5,535 nt of DNA from Bacteroidales bacterium. GTDB lineage: Bacteria > Bacteroidota > Bacteroidia > Bacteroidales > ML635J-15. The position numbers were made by a program, and so were the translations under genes. The stretch lies in the NCBI GenBank assembly GCA_007130555.1, contig SLSH01000288.1:1-5535 (forward strand), given 5' to 3'. The notes below the pieces were generated by a model, which searched no databases, had not been told where the DNA came from, and saw nothing but the letters and a program-made list of their open reading frames with translations. Positions 1-5,345 of the stretch are shown here, piece by piece (the first letter of the stretch is position 1; every line of letters begins with the position of its first letter).

Positions 1-102
1 AAAACAGTTTGAGGTTGAGTATAGAGCAAGAGGGAAGAATGCAAATTCTAATTCCTGCAATTACCGGTATTGCAAATCCGAACAGAATGACAAGTAAACC
101 CG
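1..102. other. Window edge, coding status undecided
   Basis: No gene can be assigned here. One plus-strand frame reads from position 2 to a TAA at 95-97, giving a hydrophilic, Asn- and Cys-containing tail that ends just before the REP-like unit at 103. This could be the C-terminus of a gene entering from the left. However, a second plus frame is open to 128, and a minus frame is also open and reads as a hydrophobic stretch (LLVILFGFAIPVIAG). With three open frames in about 100 bases, the sequence alone does not choose between them. Confidence 0.2.
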
Positions 103-151
103 GCAGATTTCTCCTCCCACGTCTGTAAGCAGTCGTGGTCGTCGAAATGAC
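103..151 (+). repeat. REP-like palindromic unit, copy 1
   Basis: The unit opens with GCAGATTTCTC (103-113) and closes with TCGAAATGAC (142-151). Between them is a variable hairpin: CCACG (117-121) pairs with CGTGG (134-138), continued after one mismatch by CTG (123-125) with CAG (130-132) around a TAAG loop. The same two ends bound copy 2 at 244-286 in the opposite orientation, with a different stem between them. Conserved ends around a changing stem are typical of REP-like intergenic repeats. No REP-associated transposase is in the window. Confidence 0.65.
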
Positions 152-171
152 GGGTTCGTGTGGTGTGTGTT

Positions 172-223
172 GTCGGCGACGTCGGGCAAATACGTATTTA
201 GAGCATAGCGAAACGTCGCCGAC
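172..223. repeat. Hairpin repeat with nested palindrome
   Basis: GTCGGCGACGT (172-182) is the exact reverse complement of ACGTCGCCGAC (213-223), an 11-bp GC-rich stem in AT-rich surroundings. The 30-nt loop contains a perfect 12-bp palindrome, AAATACGTATTT (188-199). The hairpin sits centrally between the two oppositely oriented REP-like units, so 103-286 forms one composite palindromic block. No T-tract follows either arm closely, so I do not call it a terminator. Confidence 0.65.
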
Positions 224-243
224 TATATTCCTCCACTTTCTCA

Positions 244-286
244 GTCATTTCGAATCTCGCCATTTATGGCGGGATGAGAAATCTGC
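244..286 (-). repeat. REP-like palindromic unit, copy 2 (inverted)
   Basis: Read on the minus strand, the unit begins GCAGATTTCTC (286 to 276) and ends TCGAAATGAC (253 to 244), the same ends as copy 1. The interior forms a 10-bp stem, 254-263 with 266-275, around a 2-nt loop, with one G-T wobble at 257/272. Copies 1 and 2 face each other around the hairpin at 172-223, an arrangement like the paired REP elements called BIMEs in enterobacteria. Confidence 0.65.
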
Positions 287-420
287 TGAATCTTGGGAGT
301 AAATCTTGCGGTAGCAGAGTAATATGATAAAAAACTTTTGTCATAGTATTTGCAGCATCCTCCCGCTTTCCTTCCCTTGCAAATACATACGCCAAAAGTT
401 ATTTTTCTGTTATTTATAAC
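287..420. repeat. Intergenic segment with imperfect inverted repeat (333-400)
   Basis: No gene is seen. AACTTTTG...TATTTGC (333-353) is mirrored by GCAAATA...CAAAAGTT (379-400). The outer 8 bp and inner 7 bp of each arm match exactly, with 6-7 unmatched bases between them and a pyrimidine-rich loop. The segment lies downstream of the epimerase on its strand and may be another decayed palindromic repeat or part of a 3' untranslated region. Confidence 0.4.
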
Positions 421-470
421 CCCCGACTTGAAAGTCGGGGTTACAAATATTTGAGACCTACAGTCTCAAA
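421..470. repeat. Double-hairpin module with GGTTACAAATATTT linker; possible terminator for the epimerase gene
   Basis: Hairpin A pairs CCCCGACTT (421-429) with AAGTCGGGG (432-440) around a 2-nt loop. Hairpin B pairs TTTGAGAC (450-457) with GTCTCAAA (463-470) around loop CTACA. Between and overlapping them runs GGTTACAAATATTT (439-452), which recurs exactly at 5300-5313, again between two hairpins of different sequence. The module starts about 40 nt past the epimerase stop codon, so either hairpin could end that transcript. Neither is followed on the minus strand by a good U-run, so termination is only possible, not shown. Confidence 0.5.
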
Positions 471-475
471 GTATA

Positions 476-499
476 ATTTTTCTAACAGCTAAATCAATA
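476..499. repeat. 24-bp repeat, copy 1 (epimerase 3' flank)
   Basis: This segment begins 12 bp beyond the epimerase stop codon and matches 4620-4643 at 23 of 24 positions; the only difference is C at 495 versus A at 4639. The core is TTTTTCTAACAGCTAAAT. The second copy lies exactly at the break of the truncated third ATPase gene. Confidence 0.7.
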
Positions 500-510
500 A
501 CTGCTGAAGT

Positions 511-1659
511 TTAGTAATTCAAAATTGCTTTAAGACACCTTTTGGCTGTTTTTCCGTCCCATAATTCAGGTCTTATTGGTTCGCGGATTTGTTTTAAGGC
601 TTTATTATATTCTGTCCTGATTTGTTTAATATTATTGCCGACAAGTACACTTGCCCCACCGTGTTCTTTTAATGTTACAGGTCGTTCCGTATTCCATCGC
701 AATGTCAGACATGGAGTACCAAGTATTGTACATTCTTCCTGCAATCCTCCGCTGTCAGTAAGCATTATACGGGCACTCATATTTAACCGTAACATATCGA
801 TATAACCTAATGGCTCAAGTAAAATAATATTTTTATGAGAAGATAATTCATCAAATAAGTCAAATAATTGTAATTGTTTTCGTGTACGGGGATGAATTGC
901 CCATATTATTTTTAATTCTTTGGCTATTTCATCAGTAATAAAACGGATAATTGGTTGCAGTACTTCTTTATTATCAACATTTGAAGGTCTGTGAAGCGTC
1001 ATTAATGCATATTTTTCTTCTTCAGGTATATCTGCCAATAATTTATAGTTTTTTAACAGATTGTTTTTTATTATATCGGATATATTCAGAAGCTCTGCTT
1101 TTGAACGATTTGCTTCAAGAGTATCTATCATAATATTTCCGGCAAAAACAATTTTTTCTTCGGGAGTCCCCTCATTACGAAGATTTTTAGAAGAAATATT
1201 ATCAGGAGTCAATAACAAATCTGACAGACGGTCTGCCACCAGCCGATTTACTTCTTCGGGCATAGTAATGTCTCCCGACCTTAATCCTGCCTCGATATGA
1301 CAAACTTTTATCCATTCTTTTTTTGCTGTTACCGAACAGGCAAGTATTGCATTAACATCGCCGACAACTACAACCCAATCGGGCTTTTCTTTTTTAAGGA
1401 CTTTCTCAAATTCAATCATTGTATAACCGACTTGCTCGGCGTGTGTTCCCGAACCTACACCTAGATTAATATCTGCATTTGGAATATTCAGTTCTTCAAA
1501 AAAGTTTTTAGACATACTGTAGTCGTAATGCTGACCTGTATGCACAAGTATATGTTGAATTTTATCTGAATTATTCTTATTATATTCATCAATTGCCCTG
1601 ATAAAAGGTGCAATTTTCATAAAATTCGGTCGTGCTCCTACTACTGAAATTATTTTCAT
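511..1659 (-). CDS. wecB: UDP-N-acetylglucosamine 2-epimerase (non-hydrolysing)
   Basis: This cytoplasmic enzyme interconverts UDP-GlcNAc and UDP-ManNAc, supplying ManNAc-type sugars for surface polysaccharide. The 382 residues are full family length, with the GT-B fold motifs in order: GARPNFMKIAP (8-18, with Arg10 and Lys15), HTGQHYD (40-46), VVGDVNA (98-104), HIEAGLRS (121-128), PEEVNR (134-139), TLHRPSN (221-227), HPR (256-258), TDSGGLQEE (301-309) and TERPVT (324-329). Asp101, Glu123 and His223 occupy positions equivalent to catalytic or binding residues of E. coli WecB. The ATG at 1659 precedes the expected MKIISVVGARP, so the start is secure. It lies 68 bp after the upstream ATPase gene; the gap has no clean Bacteroidota promoter, so it may be read from upstream. 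Its first 25 bases recur at 5165-5189. The family assignment is firm; the pathway (enterobacterial common antigen-like, O-antigen or capsule) is inferred. Confidence 0.93.
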   Translation of the reverse strand: MKIISVVGARPNFMKIAPFIRAIDEYNKNNSDKIQHILVHTGQHYDYSMSKNFFEELNIPNADINLGVGSGTHAEQVGYTMIEFEKVLKKEKPDWVVVVGDVNAILACSVTAKKEWIKVCHIEAGLRSGDITMPEEVNRLVADRLSDLLLTPDNISSKNLRNEGTPEEKIVFAGNIMIDTLEANRSKAELLNISDIIKNNLLKNYKLLADIPEEEKYALMTLHRPSNVDNKEVLQPIIRFITDEIAKELKIIWAIHPRTRKQLQLFDLFDELSSHKNIILLEPLGYIDMLRLNMSARIMLTDSGGLQEECTILGTPCLTLRWNTERPVTLKEHGGASVLVGNNIKQIRTEYNKALKQIREPIRPELWDGKTAKRCLKAILNY

Positions 1660-1727
1660 ATTTCACTGTTTATAAATTAATTGATAGCGTTAAAAATACT
1701 TACAAACATTAGCGATTGAGTTAAAAT

Positions 1728-2945
1728 TCATACTAAAACAATATCTCTGCAAAAGTCTTTAACATGCTTATGTTCAACCCCTTTCCATGTATTTGAAAAG
1801 TTTGTTTCGTCTATAGATAAGACAATTTTTTTGTAATTATCTGCAATTTCCAATAAATTTCCGAATTCTCTTTCTATAACTTTCTGCCCTGATAATAAAT
1901 AACAAACCTGAATATAAATGATTTCTCCGTTTTTTTCGGCAAAAAAATCAATTTCTTTAGATCTTTGTTTTCCTACATATATCGTGTACCCTGCAATAGC
2001 CAAATGATTGTACACAACATTTTCAAGTAGCTTTGAAATATCTGCAGGATTATATCCTGTAAGAGCATTACGTAGTCCTATATCCTCAAAATAGTATTTT
2101 TCACCAATTTCAAAAATTTTTCTTCCTGTAATCTCAATTCTTGAAACTTTATTTACAAAATAGGCACTGCAAATATTACTTAAGTAATTTATCACAATAT
2201 TAGGACTGATGTTTATTCTTTGGGATTTTAAAAAATCACTTATATTCTTTGCCGATACTAATGAACCCGTATTTTTTGACAAATATTTGACAAGATTTTC
2301 TAAAAATGAAATATTTCTGATTTTATACCTGCTTATGACATCTTTTAGCAAAACAGTTGATATAACACCTTTTAGATAATCTGTTGCCGAAGTATGATTT
2401 TCACTTTTAAAATTTAGGAGTCCCGGCATTCCACCTTGTCTTAAATATATATAAAATGATTCTGTTGTATCAGACAGATTCATAAACTCAATAAATTCGG
2501 GATAAGATAAAGGATGAATTCTGATTTCAATATATCTCCCACTTAACATACTAGATAGTTCTCCCGACAAAATCTCAGAATTACTGCCGGAAATAAAAAT
2601 ATCAGCAAGATTTTTAGAATAAATATTTCGGATACATTTTTCGAAATTTTCTATTTCCTGTATTTCGTCAATAAAAAAGAAATTCTTTTTACCACTAATG
2701 TATTTATCTTCGAAATATGATTGTAAGTCGTGATAATTCTTTATATAATCAAATTCATAATGTTCCTTATTAATATATATAATATTTACATCAGGATTTT
2801 TAGTCCGAATATAATCTATAAGGCTTAACATCATAAAACTTTTTCCTGAACGTCTAAGTCCAACTAATACCTTAATCACATGTTTATCAATGTGTGGTAT
2901 TATTTGATTAAGATATATTTGCCTGTTTTTAACATTAGCTTTCAT
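1728..2945 (-). CDS. AAA_14/DUF4143 family ATPase (IQVCY variant)
   Basis: This predicted P-loop ATPase of 405 residues belongs to the poorly understood AAA_14 plus DUF4143 architecture, for which no firm cellular role is known. The sequence shows Walker A GLRRSGKS (29-36), Walker B FFFIDEIQ (89-96), a sensor-like SGSNS (119-123), then LSGR (134-137) and PLSYPEF (145-151), typical of the family. The C-terminal part resembles a PD-(D/E)XK fold: ExD (331-333) is kept, but the usual E-V-K is replaced by Q346-V-C348, so nuclease activity is unlikely. It starts at the ATG at 2945, 125 bp after the stop of the next ATPase gene, in a gap containing an 11-bp inverted repeat but no clean promoter and no 23-bp repeats. 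Its codons are visibly more AT-rich than those of the neighbouring ATPase, from which it is very divergent. The family call is firm; the function is unknown. Confidence 0.88.
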   Translation of the reverse strand: MKANVKNRQIYLNQIIPHIDKHVIKVLVGLRRSGKSFMMLSLIDYIRTKNPDVNIIYINKEHYEFDYIKNYHDLQSYFEDKYISGKKNFFFIDEIQEIENFEKCIRNIYSKNLADIFISGSNSEILSGELSSMLSGRYIEIRIHPLSYPEFIEFMNLSDTTESFYIYLRQGGMPGLLNFKSENHTSATDYLKGVISTVLLKDVISRYKIRNISFLENLVKYLSKNTGSLVSAKNISDFLKSQRINISPNIVINYLSNICSAYFVNKVSRIEITGRKIFEIGEKYYFEDIGLRNALTGYNPADISKLLENVVYNHLAIAGYTIYVGKQRSKEIDFFAEKNGEIIYIQVCYLLSGQKVIEREFGNLLEIADNYKKIVLSIDETNFSNTWKGVEHKHVKDFCRDIVLV

Positions 2946-2980
2946 ATTTTTTTTGATGTAAAAATAAGAAAAAGTTTTTA

Positions 2981-3026
2981 TTATACATAAAGAAATTTGA
3001 TTAATTTAAAAAAGTTTTATGTATAA
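2981..3026. promoter_or_regulatory. Inverted repeat upstream of the 1728-2945 ATPase
   Basis: TTATACATAAA (2981-2991) is the exact reverse complement of TTTATGTATAA (3016-3026), with 24 nt between. It sits 36 bp ahead of the ATPase start codon in a 125-bp gap that is otherwise A/T homopolymer-rich. It could be an operator or a weak terminator for the gene ending at 3071. The arms are AT-rich, so chance is possible. Confidence 0.35.
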
Positions 3027-3070
3027 GCAAAACTTAGATGTTTTTTTTATTTTCTAAAACATTTTATTTT

Positions 3071-4339
3071 TTAATCTTTCAAACACCCTATTGGCACTAC
3101 CAGTACCCCGTCTTTTCTACGATAAGCATACTGTCCTCCTGTTATTACCATTAAAAAAGATGCTTTGCCCATCTTTTCTTCGTCTATTTTATTTTTTAGT
3201 TTTAATAGATTTTCTGCAGCATCTTCTATTTGCTTATTTCCCAATTTCACTTCTATAGCAGCCCAACTGCCATTACGCAATCGAATTATTAAATCAATTT
3301 CCAAACCGCTTTTATCACGATAATGAAATACATCGCCATCGTTAGCTTGTGCATATACCCTTATATCTCTTGTGCACAAAGCTTCAAACAAAAAACCAAA
3401 GTATTCAAAGTCCTTCAAAATGCCATCGGGGTTTGTTCTCATCACTGATGTGGCAATTGATGGGTCTACAAAATGGCGTTTTGCCGAAGTGCGTATGGCA
3501 GTTTTGGAACGTAACGAAGGTGCCCATGCCGGCAAATCTTCAACTACAAAAATGCGTCTTAATGCGTTTATGTAAGAACTTATTGTTTTGTCGGACAGTG
3601 AAGTATCAGAAGCTTCCATATCGTCTTTAATAGTTTGATAAGTAGCCAATGTACTGATATTACGTGCTAAAGAACGTAACAATAAACGGACCCTTTCAGG
3701 ATTTTTTTCCACTTCGTCTATCCGCGACACATCGTAATTTATTACTGCCTCCAAATAGTCGCGTGCCATTCGCAACGCTGATGTATCTTGCACTCTGATG
3801 CTTGCGGGCCAACCTCCACGGCACAACACAAAAGCAATTTGTTCTATAGTTAAATCGGAAACTCCTTCCACATCAAGTTTTCCAGAAAATAATTTACGCA
3901 GTGATACAGTTCCTGCTGATTCTAACGATTCGAAAAGACTCATGGGACGCAACATCAAACGAGAAATACGTCCGGTGCCGGTATGAGCAGTTACATTATC
4001 AGCAGGTACAGCTGAACCTGTTAAAATAAACTGTCCCGTTTCTTGCCTTCTATCCACTTCAAACCTAACAGCATCCCATAATACGGGTGCAATTTGCCAT
4101 TCATCTATAAGTCGGGGTGTTTCTCCCTTTAATAACAGAGATGGTTTTGTATCGGCTAAAGCTTTATTGGAGGCGGCACTATCGGGTTCATCCATATATA
4201 AAACGCTGCGTGAAGCATTACTAGCTGTGCATGTTTTTCCACACCACTTTGCACCTTCAATAAGCACTGCCCCAGCCGACTGTAATGCCAACTGCAATTC
4301 AGTATCGCATAATCTTGATAAATAAGACTTTTCTCTCAT
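3071..4339 (-). CDS. AAA_14/DUF4143 family ATPase (intact EVK variant)
   Basis: This complete 422-residue P-loop ATPase has Walker A GAKWCGKT (29-36), Walker B RLIDEWQ (76-82), sensor-like ILTGSA (105-110), GTGR (121-124), RPMSLFES (131-138) and RGGWP (175-179). The C-terminal DUF4143 region holds E347-x-D349 and E363-V-K365, an intact PD-(D/E)XK-like set, so it could bind or cut nucleic acid, though this is unproven for the family. Its nearest relative in the window is the stub at 4633-4926, which shares the cysteine-containing P-loop and the LIDEWQ Walker B. The ATG at 4339 lies about 20 nt below a near-perfect Bacteroidota promoter (4363-4393), itself embedded in three 23-bp tandem repeats. 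Base composition is visibly less AT-rich than in the ATPase downstream, suggesting separate acquisition. The biological role is unknown. Confidence 0.9.
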   Translation of the reverse strand: MREKSYLSRLCDTELQLALQSAGAVLIEGAKWCGKTCTASNASRSVLYMDEPDSAASNKALADTKPSLLLKGETPRLIDEWQIAPVLWDAVRFEVDRRQETGQFILTGSAVPADNVTAHTGTGRISRLMLRPMSLFESLESAGTVSLRKLFSGKLDVEGVSDLTIEQIAFVLCRGGWPASIRVQDTSALRMARDYLEAVINYDVSRIDEVEKNPERVRLLLRSLARNISTLATYQTIKDDMEASDTSLSDKTISSYINALRRIFVVEDLPAWAPSLRSKTAIRTSAKRHFVDPSIATSVMRTNPDGILKDFEYFGFLFEALCTRDIRVYAQANDGDVFHYRDKSGLEIDLIIRLRNGSWAAIEVKLGNKQIEDAAENLLKLKNKIDEEKMGKASFLMVITGGQYAYRRKDGVLVVPIGCLKD

Positions 4340-4362
4340 AAAACTATAATATTAATTCGGTG

Positions 4363-4393
4363 CAAATATACAACAACTTCCGTAATTGGCAAA
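4363..4393 (-). promoter_or_regulatory. Bacteroidota-type promoter of the 3071-4339 ATPase
   Basis: On the minus strand the -33 box TTTG (4393-4390) is followed after 19 nt by the -7 box TATATTTG (4370-4363), matching TTTG / TAnnTTTG. The predicted transcript would begin near 4357, about 20 nt before the ATG at 4339. The -33 box lies inside the first 23-bp repeat, so a protein bound to the repeats would compete with or recruit RNA polymerase. Confidence 0.75.
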
Positions 4394-4444
4394 CTTTTAC
4401 TTCCGAGTTTGGCGTATTTTTACTTCCGTGTTTGGCGTTTTTTA
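4376..4444. repeat. Three tandem 23-bp repeats (array A)
   Basis: The units are 4376-4398, 4399-4421 and 4422-4444, each beginning ACTTCCG. Units 2 and 3 differ at 3 of 23 positions; unit 1 differs from unit 2 at 6. A possible fourth, decayed unit follows at 4445-4467. There is no spacer between units, so the array resembles iteron-style protein-binding sites with just over two helical turns per unit. It covers the -33 region of the ATPase promoter and has a counterpart upstream of the truncated ATPase. Confidence 0.8.
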
Positions 4445-4619
4445 ATTATGTGTTGTGGTTTATATTTCAACTCCGACTTGAAAGCCCGTTAGCTTTTAAA
4501 CATTGAAGCCAACTTTAACAATCTGTTTATAATATTTCTTTTAATCATACAGTAAATATATGAATTTTATGGAATCCAATTCCATATTTTTCCAAAATTT
4601 ATTAAGTTGGGTTTTTGTT
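4445..4619. other. Gene-free segment with a partial module copy
   Basis: No ORF is supportable. The 12-mer CCGACTTGAAAG (4473-4484) is identical to part of hairpin A at 423-434, but the second arm has decayed so the 9-bp stem is lost; a short AAAGC/GCTTT pairing (4481-4485 with 4492-4496) remains possible. The rest is AT-rich, apart from the hairpin at 4568-4586. Confidence 0.4.
4568..4591 (+). terminator. Hairpin with T-run, terminator-like on the plus strand
   Basis: TATGGAAT (4568-4575) pairs with ATTCCATA (4579-4586) around loop CCA, followed by TTTTT (4587-4591). On the minus strand, the direction of all nearby genes, no U-run follows. No plus-strand gene ends here, so this may be a relic or simply an AT-rich palindrome. 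Confidence 0.3.
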
Positions 4620-4643
4620 ATTTTTCTAACAGCTAAATAAATA
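4620..4643. repeat. 24-bp repeat, copy 2 (at the ATPase break)
   Basis: It matches 476-499 at 23 of 24 positions. It supplies the last codons and the TAG stop (4633-4635) of the truncated ATPase, so homology to the intact ATPase family ends where this repeat begins. That makes it the likely scar of the event that removed the rest of the gene. Confidence 0.7.
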
Positions 4644-4926
4644 CCTTTTTTCTATCATCCACTTCGTGCCTAACATAATTCCACAGCTTAGGATGTTCCT
4701 GCCACTCATCAATTAATCGAGGTGTTTTCCCTTCCAATAAAATTTTGGGATTAATGCTCATTACGATTGGGACTTGTTCATCTTGATCAACGTGAAGAAT
4801 GCTTTCAGCAAATTGTTTTGCTGTTTCAGTTTTACCACATGATTTAGGACCTTTGATTAACAAAGCTCCGGAAGCTTGCAATTTGCGATTTATTTCTTCT
4901 TCTACTATCCTGGTATAGTAATTCAT
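4633..4926 (-). pseudogene. Truncated AAA_14/DUF4143 ATPase (N-terminal stub)
   Basis: The 97 residues cover only the start of the ATPase domain: Walker A GPKSCGKT (26-33) and Walker B RLIDEWQ (70-76), then homology through VRHEVDDRK before switching to KVFI and a stop. The complete relative at 3071-4339 continues at this point into sensor, GTGR and the whole DUF4143 region, so roughly three quarters of the protein is missing. An in-frame ATG at 4956 would give 107 residues, but it overlaps the -7 box of the promoter at 4946-4978 and could not be in the transcript; the ATG at 4926 is preferred. The promoter and the 23-bp repeats upstream remain intact. The stub is most likely a relic, although a short ATP-binding fragment that interferes with the full-length relative cannot be excluded. 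Confidence 0.8.
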
Positions 4927-4945
4927 ATTTGCTCGATTTAAAGCA

Positions 4946-4978
4946 CAAAGATACAATTATTTTTTGACATTTTACAAA
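4946..4978 (-). promoter_or_regulatory. Bacteroidota-type promoter of the truncated ATPase
   Basis: On the minus strand TTTG (4978-4975) is followed after 21 nt by TATCTTTG (4953-4946). The predicted start of transcription near 4940 lies about 14 nt before the ATG at 4926. The -33 box falls inside the nearest 23-bp repeat, as in the promoter of the complete ATPase. Confidence 0.7.
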
Positions 4979-5039
4979 TTATTTAGTTTTCGCTTTACAC
5001 TTTGACGCTATTTTGTTTTACACTTTGTGAAAGAAACAA
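4971..5039. repeat. Three tandem 23-bp repeats (array B)
   Basis: The units are 4971-4993, 4994-5016 and 5017-5039. The second and third share TTTACACTTTG exactly (4994-5004 and 5017-5027); the first starts TTTACA and is otherwise decayed. The period and copy number equal those of array A. Aligned on TTTG, the arrays share TTTG, CG at positions 6-7 and TTTT at positions 11-14, about half of the positions overall. Confidence 0.7.
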
Positions 5040-5048
5040 TTGATTCGC

Positions 5049-5189
5049 TTAACTGTTATTTTTCTTCCTGCTTCGCATTCGAGTTTTTTCTTTCATTGGT
5101 ATTAAGGTGACGCCAATGCAGACCAATAAGATAGATAAAAACAGGACTTCCAGAATTGGACGTACTCCTACTACTGAAATTATTTTCAT
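5049..5189 (-). CDS. Chimeric small ORF: epimerase start fused to a membrane-anchor-like tail
   Basis: It encodes 46 residues. Codons 1-11 read MKIISVVGVRP, and the first 25 bases are identical to the start of the epimerase gene at 1659. From codon 12 similarity is lost and the sequence becomes a single hydrophobic segment (about residues 13-31, with FLSILLVCIGVTLIP) followed by a strongly basic tail (KEKTRMRSRKK). That is the layout of a single-span protein, or of the last span of a larger membrane protein, with a cytoplasmic C-terminus. The start at 5189 is chosen because it matches the epimerase start and lies about 16 nt below a strong promoter; an in-frame ATG at 5240 overlaps the -33 box. 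I do not recognise the tail. It may be a rearrangement relic or a translated novel peptide. Confidence 0.5.
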   Translation of the reverse strand: MKIISVVGVRPILEVLFLSILLVCIGVTLIPMKEKTRMRSRKKNNS

Positions 5190-5210
5190 TTTTTTTTTAC
5201 TAATCAGAGT

Positions 5211-5241
5211 CAAAGATATTATTTTTTCAGATTCAGACAAA
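5211..5241 (-). promoter_or_regulatory. Bacteroidota-type promoter of the chimeric ORF
   Basis: On the minus strand TTTG (5241-5238), a 19-nt spacer and TATCTTTG (5218-5211) match the consensus closely. The predicted transcript starts near 5205. The complete epimerase at 511-1659 has no comparable promoter, so this may be the original epimerase promoter left with a copy of its first codons. Confidence 0.7.
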
Positions 5242-5263
5242 TTTTAAAAAAAGATAATATCAC

Positions 5264-5276
5264 GGTACGCTGTACC
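5264..5276. repeat. Short hairpin GGTAC-GCT-GTACC
   Basis: A 5-bp perfect stem with a 3-nt loop, placed just before the second double-hairpin module. It resembles the GGTGC-TAC-GCACC hairpin at 5315-5327 in form but not in sequence. Probably part of the same palindromic repeat cluster. Confidence 0.4.
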
Positions 5277-5284
5277 TTAGTTAT

Positions 5285-5327
5285 CAAGTAGGTACTTGTG
5301 GTTACAAATATTTCGGTGCTACGCACC
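5285..5327. repeat. Double-hairpin module, copy 2
   Basis: CAAGTA (5285-5290) pairs with TACTTG (5293-5298); then comes GGTTACAAATATTT (5300-5313), identical to 439-452; then GGTGC (5315-5319) pairs with GCACC (5323-5327) around a TAC loop. The linker is conserved while both stems differ completely from those at 421-470 yet still pair. This points to a structured repeat family rather than chance palindromes. Confidence 0.6.
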
Positions 5328-5345
5328 TGTGGTGTGTTTTAGCTG

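Noticed and set aside
542..1300. Plus-strand open frames inside the epimerase gene
   Set aside because: They are antisense to a well-supported full-length enzyme and show no recognisable protein features.
1660..1727. A promoter for the epimerase gene (TAATGTTTG on the minus strand, 1703-1711)
   Set aside because: The TA and TTTG are separated by three bases instead of two and no TTTG lies at the right distance upstream.
3349..3986. Plus-strand open frames inside the 3071-4339 ATPase gene
   Set aside because: They are antisense to a complete ATPase with all motifs and have no promoter or domain support.
4924..4956. The ATG at 4956 as start of the truncated ATPase
   Set aside because: It overlaps the -7 promoter box and would lie upstream of the transcript; the ATG at 4926 also matches the family's N-terminus better.
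4376..5039. The 23-bp repeats as a CRISPR array
   Set aside because: The units are directly adjacent with no spacers, only three per array, and no cas genes are present.
5187..5240. The ATG at 5240 as start of the chimeric ORF
   Set aside because: It overlaps the -33 box, and the 5189 ATG is the one shared with the epimerase gene.
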